64,000 bases of DNA, from contig CP053175.1 of NCBI GenBank assembly GCA_014607495.2, forward strand, positions 6,076,001-6,140,000, in the 5' to 3' direction. The translations under genes were made by a program, and so were the position numbers. Below are positions 57,721-64,000 of the stretch, one piece after another. A model generated the notes under the pieces. It made no database searches, was not told where the DNA came from, and worked only from the letters and a program-made list of their open reading frames with translations. The DNA is from Carposina sasakii (Eukaryota > Arthropoda > Insecta > Lepidoptera > Carposinidae). Within the stretch, counting starts at the first letter, position 1, and each line of letters opens with the position of its first letter.

Positions 57721-58149
57721 GCGTTTCAAAAACATTTTGCCGGCTCGTATTTTTGAATCGCTGTAAATCCGAAACGGTTAAACTTAGATTCGTCTGTCTA
57801 ATTTTTTATCAAAATGCGTAACTCCAAAAAAAAAAACGAAATTTTACTTTTAGTGCCATCTGGCGTAGAATCATGTTACCTTCCTGTTAGTATAATGCAA
57901 TTTCGATATTTTTTTGGAGTTACGCATTTTGATAATTAGACCGACTATATGCCATTCCAAAGGCAAACTTTATTATTTTTTTACGTAGAATCTAAAAAAG
58001 AAATAACAAAAATTCATGAATAGGTATTGCTACATAAAACACGGTTGTGTTACCACAATGGGATTGCTAAAACTGCAGGATCACTAAGGAATCCTACAGG
58101 CACGTTTAGCATGGCGCGGGTCAGGATGTAAAAATAACTAATCAATCAC
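57721..58149. other. inverted-repeat segment and dispersed fragment
   Basis: tcaaaatgcgtaactccaaa (about 57809) and ttggagttacgcattttga (about 57913) are inverted. A reverse fragment of the cacgtttagc family is at 58060-58120. Confidence 0.55.
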
Positions 58150-58463
58150 CCAATGTCGCTATTTGCTGACGACAGCACTGTCATTTTCGTGGGAAATGAC
58201 AAATACTTTTGACCAAGAGATTAATAAGACATTAAAAAATATAGTACACTGGACGAGCTGAAATAATATTAATATGCAACAAACTTGACATTAATTATAA
58301 TAATAAAAATATTCACAAAATTGCCGTTACAAAATTTTTGGGGTTAAATATTGACAGTAACTTGAATTGGAAGGCCCACATTGACATAACAAGCAAAAAA
58401 ATAAATTCGTTCTCATACGCGATACGAATGTTGACATAGGTTGTAAACGGTTCTAACAGTATA
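58150..58463 (+). pseudogene. decayed LINE B reverse transcriptase, left part
   Basis: Translation in shifting frames gives SLFADDSTVIFVGND (motif C) and later KFLGLNIDSNLNWKAHID, typical RT palm-thumb text. Stops and frameshifts lie between. The element continues at 61060 after a Helitron block. Confidence 0.75.
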
Positions 58464-59307
58464 TCTATACTAATATACTAATATTATTATAAAGCTGAAG
58501 AGTTTGTTTGTTTGTTTGTTTGTTTGTTTGATTGAACGCGCTAATCTCCGGAACTACTGGGTCGAATTAAAAAATTCTTTTTGTGTTGGATAGTCCATTT
58601 ATCGAGGAAGGCTTTAGGCTATATATCATCACAGTGCGACCAATAGGGACGAAGAATAAGAGGAAAATGTGGAAAAAACGGGGAAAATCTATACTATAAT
58701 CTATACTAATATTATAAAGCTGAAGAGTTTGTTTGTTTGTTTGTTTGTTTGTTTGTTTGTTTGATTGAACGCGCTAATCTCCGGAACTACTGGGTCGAAT
58801 TAAAAAATTCTTTTTGTGTTGGATAGTCCATTTATCGAGGAAGGCTTTAGGCTATATATCATCACAGTGCGACCAATAGGGACGAAGAATAAGAGGAAAA
58901 TGTGGAAAAAACGGGGAAAATTATTCAACTTTGGAGACTTCCGTTGCGTGCGCTGCGTAAACGGTTCAAGTTATCCAAAAAATATGTATGAAAGAATAAA
59001 ATGACGTAGAAATGATATGAAAGAAAAAAATTGAAGGTCTAGACTGCCTGATGCAGAACCCTTAGCAGCCCAGCTAAACTTTGAGAGATATGAAAATACC
59101 GTCTTAGGAAAAGTTGCTCAGCATGATAAGCACTTTCTAATAACGTAATAAAATTGAAGGTCTAGATAACCTGATGCAGAACCCTTAACAGCCCAGCTAA
59201 ATTTTGAGAGATATGAAAATACCGTCTTAGGAAAAATTATTCAACATGATAAGCACTTTCTAATTTATACTATTGACTCATTATAACCTGTATATCAATA
59301 TTTAATA

Positions 59308-59608
59308 GCTGTTGCCCGCGGCTCCGCTCGCGTGGATATCGCTTATTTCGTGGAAGGGTTATGAAAAACAGATAGTAGCCGATTCTTAGACCTACTGAAT
59401 CCTACTAATATTATAAACGCGAAAGTTTGTGAGTATGGATGAATGGATAGATGTTTGTTACTTGCACGTAAAAACAGCTGGAGCGATTTTAATAAAAATT
59501 GACAGGCTACTTTTTATGTAGGCTATACCTATTTTATATACTTTTTATAAAGATAAAAGTTTGTTTTTTTCTGCAGTCCACGCGGACGAAGTCGCGGGCG
59601 TCCACTAG
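59308..59608. mobile_element. short Helitron-related pieces inside the array
   Basis: 59308-59395 carries tagctgttgcccgcggctcc in reverse orientation. 59399-59608 is a short plus-strand unit from ctactaatattataaacgcg to gacgaagtcgcgggcgtcca and ctagt. Confidence 0.6.
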
Positions 59609-60405
59609 TAATATTATAAAGCTGAAGAGTTTGTTTGTTTGTTTGTTTGATTGAACGCGCTAATCTCCGGAACTACTGGGTCGAATTAAAAAATTCTTTT
59701 TGTGTTGGATAGTCCATTTATCGAGGAAGGCTTTAGGCTATATATCATCACAGTGCGACCAATAGGGACGAAGAATAAGAGGAAAATGTGGAAAAAACGG
59801 GGAAAATTATTCAACTTTGGAGACTTCCGTTGCGTGCGCTGCGTAAACGGTTCAAGTTATCCAAAAAATATGTATGAAAGAATAAAATGACGTAGAAATG
59901 ATAAGAAAGAAAAAAATTGAAGGTCTAGACTGCCTGATGCAGAACCCTTAGCAGCCCAGCTAAACTTTGAGAGATATGAAAATACCGTCTTAGGAAAAGT
60001 TGCTCAGCATGATAAGCACTTTCTAATAACGTAATAAAATTGAAGGTCTAGATAACCTGATGCAGAACCCTTAACAGCCCAGCTAAATTTTGAGAGATAT
60101 GAAAATACCGTCTTAGGAAAAGTTATTCAACATTTTAAAAGAATTCAATTCCCTGTTAAGTTATCTTTTGCTGTAACAATTAATAAATCACAGGGGCAAA
60201 CGTTTAAACACGTTGGAATTGACTTACGTCAAGACTGCTTTTCACACGGCCAATTATATGTCGCGTTGTCAAGATCGGGTTGCGGAGAAAATCAGTATGT
60301 TCTTCTGCCACAAGAAAATAAAACAAAAAATATAATTTACGCAGAAGTACTTTAAAATATTTTATTCTGTTTGTTGACGCGGACGAAGTCGCGGGCAACA
60401 GCTAT
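59609..60405 (+). mobile_element. Helitron copy carrying the helicase C-terminus
   Basis: Begins taatattataaagctgaag, contains the shared 5' block and, before its 3' hairpin, the last codons of a RepHel helicase at 60130-60354. Ends gcgggcaacagcta. Internally deleted: no Rep nuclease. Confidence 0.75.
60130..60354 (+). pseudogene. Helitron RepHel, PIF1-like helicase C-terminal remnant
   Basis: Plus-strand frame: [20 protein letters not shown], then [24 protein letters not shown] and [22 protein letters not shown]. The TINKSQGQT and QLYVALSR motifs are helicase motifs V-VI of the PIF1/Helitron family. Only about 75 residues remain of a protein usually well over 1000. Confidence 0.88.
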
Positions 60406-61059
60406 ATATTATATTATATATATCTATACTAATATTATAAAGCTGAAGAGTTTGTTTGTTTGTTTGATTGAACGCGCTAATCTCCGGAACTACTGGGTCG
60501 AATTAAAAAATTCTTTTTGTGTTGGATAGTCCATTTATCGAGGAAGGCTTTAGGCTATATATCATCACAGTGCGACCAATAGGGACGAAGAATAAGAGGA
60601 AAATGTGGAAAAAACGGGGAAAATTATTCAACTTTGGAGACTTCCGTTGCGTGCGCTGCGTAAACGGTTCAAGTTATCCAAAAAATATGTATGAAAGAAT
60701 AAAATGACGTAGAAATGATATGAAAGAAAAAAATTGAAGGTCTAGACTGCCTGATGCAGAACCCTTAGCAGCCCAGCTAAACTTTGAGAGATATGAAAAT
60801 ACCGTCTTAGGAAAAGTTGCTAAGCATGATAAGTTGTTGACGCGGACGAAGTCGCGGGCAACAGCTAGTAATATTATAAAGCTGAAGAGTTTGTTTGTTT
60901 GAACGCGCTAATCTCAGGAACTACTGGTCTGATTTGAAAAATTCTTTCAGTGTTAGATAGCCCATTTACCAAGGAAGGCTACAGGCTATACAACAACCTG
61001 CCCGGCTTCGCACGGGTGCAACGCCCCCTCACGCGGACGAAGTCGTGGGCGGCCGCTAG

Positions 61060-61848
61060 TCATGCATATGTCGCAATAACAATGCGATATGGAGTTATTT
61101 TTTGGGGTAACTCAACAGACAAAGACATTATATTCAAGTCTCAAAAAAGATGTATTAGAGCAATGGCTAACCTAAAGCAAACGGACAGTTACAGACCTTA
61201 TTTTAAAAGTTTAAACATATTTCCACTCCCATGCATGTACATCTTGGAGATTGCATTGTATGTTAAAAATAATTTAGACTCATTTTGTAAGTTAAAAGGA
61301 GAACGATACAAACATAAGATATGCATGCCGCACTGTAAATCTGTTTAATATAATAATACCGTGTTTGGTATGTTTCCTAGTATTTACAATAAACTGCCTG
61401 CAAAACTATGTAAAATTGACAATATATCTTTATTTAAGAGTCAGCTTACAGAGTTATTACTTAACGATGTACCTATATTACTCTGTTAATGAATTTCTTT
61501 CTTCGAAATTTGATAGAAAATTTATATCAAATTGTGGACATGCCTATTATGTATTGAATTTGTATATTTCTATTATTGATTGGTAAATTTACATTTTGAT
61601 ATTGACATTGAAATAGTAGTTATTGACATAGTGTATTTCTGTTGTTATTTATTGTTAAATTGTCATTTTTTATTGGAATTTATTACAACTAATTAATGCC
61701 TGCTTGATGTTGAATTGTATGAAATAAAAATTTGCATGTCAGATATGACGAAATATGTAGAACGCTTGCTGTAAATACAAATAATAACATGTATATATAT
61801 ACACATATTTGAGCAAATAAACATATTGATTGATTGATTGATTGAAAA
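61060..61848 (+). pseudogene. decayed LINE B, right part and 3' tail
   Basis: Encodes YGVIFWGNSTDKDIIFKSQK and RCIRAM, then further C-terminal RT text, KSLNIFPLPCMYILEIAL, to a stop near 61348, with KLPAKLC text after. Ends aaataaacatattgattgat(tgat)n at about 61815-61848, its 3' repeat tail. Complements the left part at 58150-58463. Confidence 0.8.
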
Positions 61849-61931
61849 GATCGATCGGTCGAAAGTTTAGTTTCTTAGAATAGTTTCTTAGTCGCCTCTT
61901 AACAACATGATATAGGTACCTGGTTCTAGAG

Positions 61932-62083
61932 CAGTGTTTCCCGAAGAGGGCGATAACGCCCCCTTGTGGCCGCTCGAGGCTTAGACGGGGCCGGCAAAGG
62001 GCACAGAAAAAAATAGTGCGACAGGAATTGGGGCGCTATAATTTCACAGAGGATGTTAGATGAAATAAGTTTGGGAACCTCTG
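61932..62083. mobile_element. 152-bp hAT-type MITE with perfect 8-bp target duplication
   Basis: ttctagag occurs at 61924-61931 and 62084-62091. Ends cagtgtttccc and, in reverse, cagaggttccc. Size and 8-bp duplication match the hAT superfamily. Confidence 0.88.
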
Positions 62084-62105
62084 TTCTAGAGCGAGCCTAC
62101 AACAG

Positions 62106-64000
62106 CAAACTGAAGAATAAAATAATATGTATATATAAGAATAAAATAATAAGAATAAAATAAAAGGAAAAAAGCAGATTAGATTGCCTTGGATCAGTGA
62201 CAATGTAACTCGACTATGTGAAAAACGTGACAAACTATTTAGATCTTGGAAAAATAACCAAAATGACCATAAATTAAAACTAGAATACAATAAAACCCGA
62301 AATAAAGTACACAAAATTATAGAAAATAACAGAAACTTATATTATATTAACCATATAAACAATAATTTTAAAAACACAAAAAAAGTATATCAAATTGTCA
62401 ATCAAATGCTAGGCCGAATGACACCGTCCATTGATACTGCTATCCTCAAAGCTTTTGAGACTCAAGGACTGTCTTCCCAAACTATAGCCGATAACTTTGC
62501 AAGCCGATTCGACCAAGCAGTAAAAGATATCATTCCTAACTGTAATGTGAAGCTAATTGACCCCGGTAAATACTGTAACTCAGTTAACACTAGTATGCTC
62601 TTCCGTAAGGCGTCATGTAAATCCATAAATACAATAATAAAAAAAATGAACGCCAACAAAGCGCCAGGACCAGACAACATTAGAGTGTCTGTTGTAAAAA
62701 TGATAAGTGAGAAATTATCAATCTCTATTGCTAATTTAATTAATTGTAGTGTCAAACACGGCCTTTATCCAGACGACCTTAAGGTAGGCTGCGTCCGACC
62801 GGTGTATAAAAAAGGAAAACGTAGTGATTTCTCAAACTATCGTCCTATTACACTTCTTTCTACGATAGATAAGATAGTAGAAAAATATATATGTCAACAG
62901 ATACATGCCTTTTATAGGAAGCATGACGTTATATACCAAAATCAATTCGGATTCCAGACTGGAAAGGGTACGAACGATCTCCTGTCGCGATTCACCGAGG
63001 AAGTCAATAACCACCTTAATAATAAAAAATATGTACTCTCATTGTTTATAGATTTCTCACGCGCGTTTGACACTCTTGAACATAAACAATTAGTAAACAA
63101 ATTAGATGACTGCGGAGTTCGTGGCCCCCTCCTGAAATGGTGTGAAAACTACCTGTATAATCGTAAATTTACCGTAAAAGTTGACGACTCGTACAGCGAT
63201 CCCATACTGGTTACAGAGGGCACAGCCCAGGGATCCGTACTGGGCCCTCTGTATTTTTTAACTTATGTCAACGACATTAGTAAATGCATTAAAAACTGCT
63301 CGTGTTATCAGTTTGCTGATGACACATGTCTAGTAATAGCTGATAAAGACCCTAGAAAAGCCTGTAACCTGCTTCAGTCCGATCTAAACGCACTGATAAG
63401 ATGGTGCCATGATGCTGGCCTGGTATTAAATGCAAGCAAGACAAAAATACTTATTATTAAATCGCCTTATACAGGACATATTCCAATAAAAGACCTAGTG
63501 ATCCACAAACATAATTGCCTGCATTCCCTGTATAAAAAAATATGTAGCTGCCCTAAAATTGAAGTTGTCAACAGACAGACGTACCTCGGAGTATCGATAG
63601 ATAATAAATTTAATTGGTCTAGTCATATCGAATATGTATGTAATAAATTGAGACAGTTCTTAGCTAATATTATACTACTTAAAGATCGAATCCCATTCAA
63701 GGTTAAGTTAATGTTATACAATTCATTAGCTGAGTCATAGGTCCAGTATGGACTCAGCAGTTATGGTCGTACTTTTACCACGTATCTTAACCAAATATAT
63801 AGGCTTCAAATAAGAATCTTAAAAAATATAGTTTCTAAAAAGGTTAAAATAAGATATCAAGATGACGAAATTGGCCTCCTTAGATATTGTAAATCATTAC
63901 CTGTTCATATTCAATGCATATATATGCTTCTAAAAGATAACTTCTTTAATGAGTCCATTTTGAATGTAATAAATCATTCTGTGTATACCCGTGCAGTCGC
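62106..64000 (+). mobile_element. non-LTR retrotransposon (LINE C), 5'-truncated, runs off the window
   Basis: A reverse transcriptase frame is open from the AT-rich junction near 62106 and continues, apart from one TAG, to the last base. It differs in sequence from LINE A and LINE B. Confidence 0.85.
62184..63740 (+). CDS. reverse transcriptase of LINE C, interrupted by TAG
   Basis: 518 codons from the first usable TTG; the frame is open further upstream (KKQIRLPWISDNV), so this start is not real. RT motifs: NKAPGPDNI, VRPVYKKGKRSDFSNYRPIT, LFIDFSRAFDTLEH (motif A), GTAQGSVLGPLYFL (motif B), YQFADDTCLVIA (motif C, about 375-386), TYLGVSIDNKFNW. TAG at 63738-63740 breaks the frame, but the same frame stays open from 63741 to the window end with RT C-terminal text (VQYGLSSYGRTF). 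Probably a recently disabled copy. Confidence 0.88.
   Translation: MPWISDNVTRLCEKRDKLFRSWKNNQNDHKLKLEYNKTRNKVHKIIENNRNLYYINHINNNFKNTKKVYQIVNQMLGRMTPSIDTAILKAFETQGLSSQTIADNFASRFDQAVKDIIPNCNVKLIDPGKYCNSVNTSMLFRKASCKSINTIIKKMNANKAPGPDNIRVSVVKMISEKLSISIANLINCSVKHGLYPDDLKVGCVRPVYKKGKRSDFSNYRPITLLSTIDKIVEKYICQQIHAFYRKHDVIYQNQFGFQTGKGTNDLLSRFTEEVNNHLNNKKYVLSLFIDFSRAFDTLEHKQLVNKLDDCGVRGPLLKWCENYLYNRKFTVKVDDSYSDPILVTEGTAQGSVLGPLYFLTYVNDISKCIKNCSCYQFADDTCLVIADKDPRKACNLLQSDLNALIRWCHDAGLVLNASKTKILIIKSPYTGHIPIKDLVIHKHNCLHSLYKKICSCPKIEVVNRQTYLGVSIDNKFNWSSHIEYVCNKLRQFLANIILLKDRIPFKVKLMLYNSLAES

Larger units (their letters stand above)
58464..61059 (+). mobile_element. head-to-tail array of Helitron copies
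   Basis: At least five units share the 5' start TCTATACTAATATTATAAAG (or its TAATATTATAAAG remainder), a (GTTT)n run and acgcgctaatctccggaact. Several end with acgcggacgaagtcgcgggc...CTAG. The block as a whole begins TC after an A (58463) and ends CTAG before a T (61060), the Helitron insertion rule. Units: 58464-58687 (truncated), 58700-about 59300, a mixed piece 59308-59608, 59609-60405, 60423-60868, 60869-61059. Confidence 0.82.

Noticed and set aside
58816..60707. Three identical 62-codon open frames (MLDSPFIEEGFRL...)
   Set aside because: They lie in the non-coding 5' part of repeated Helitron units, start at TTG and show no domain; identity reflects recent copying, not selection on a protein.

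Overview
The window reads as nuclear DNA of an insect, most likely a moth or butterfly. It is AT-rich with islands of GC-rich exons, has GT-AG introns, and is packed with self-complementary MITEs, Helitron ends of the type common in Lepidoptera (a ...GGACGAAGTCGCGGGC... 3' hairpin) and several non-LTR retrotransposon families. No sequence search was run, so the species and the repeat family names are open.

Positions 1162-36407 (+ strand) hold most of the polarity kinase gene par-1 (MARK family). Twenty exons can be joined in one unbroken frame. They encode a complete kinase domain, UBA domain, Ser/Thr-rich spacer with a conserved aPKC-type phosphosite, and C-terminal KA1 domain ending ANELKL. 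The 5' end lies outside the window. One 60-bp exon (33562-33621) is frame-neutral and looks like a cassette exon. The most interesting signal is just past the KA1 stop codon: the same frame stays open for 173 more codons (36408-36926) with the same GC-rich codon use as the gene, then the sequence turns AT-rich right after the next stop. An acceptor-like site at 36570/36571 would also bring this tail into frame by splicing. Either stop-codon readthrough or an alternative terminal exon is therefore plausible.

Positions 40162-53671 (- strand, convergent with par-1) hold an extracellular, cuticle-like gene, also missing its first exon. Three small phase-0 exons encode a signal-peptide-like segment and a short module resembling a divergent Rebers-Riddiford chitin-binding motif. 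They lead into one 3.3-kb exon with about 340 residues of PYPV/VEK repeats. One of its introns appears to be of the rare GC-AG class.

Positions 55527-64000 are a transposon graveyard: a 5'-truncated non-LTR element (- strand, 55527-57720), a decayed LINE (58150-58463 and 61060-61848) split by a 2.6-kb head-to-tail array of Helitron copies, a 152-bp hAT-type MITE with a perfect 8-bp target duplication, and a third LINE (62106 to the window end) with one nonsense codon. The par-1 introns carry at least a dozen hairpin MITEs, some within 25 bp of splice sites.
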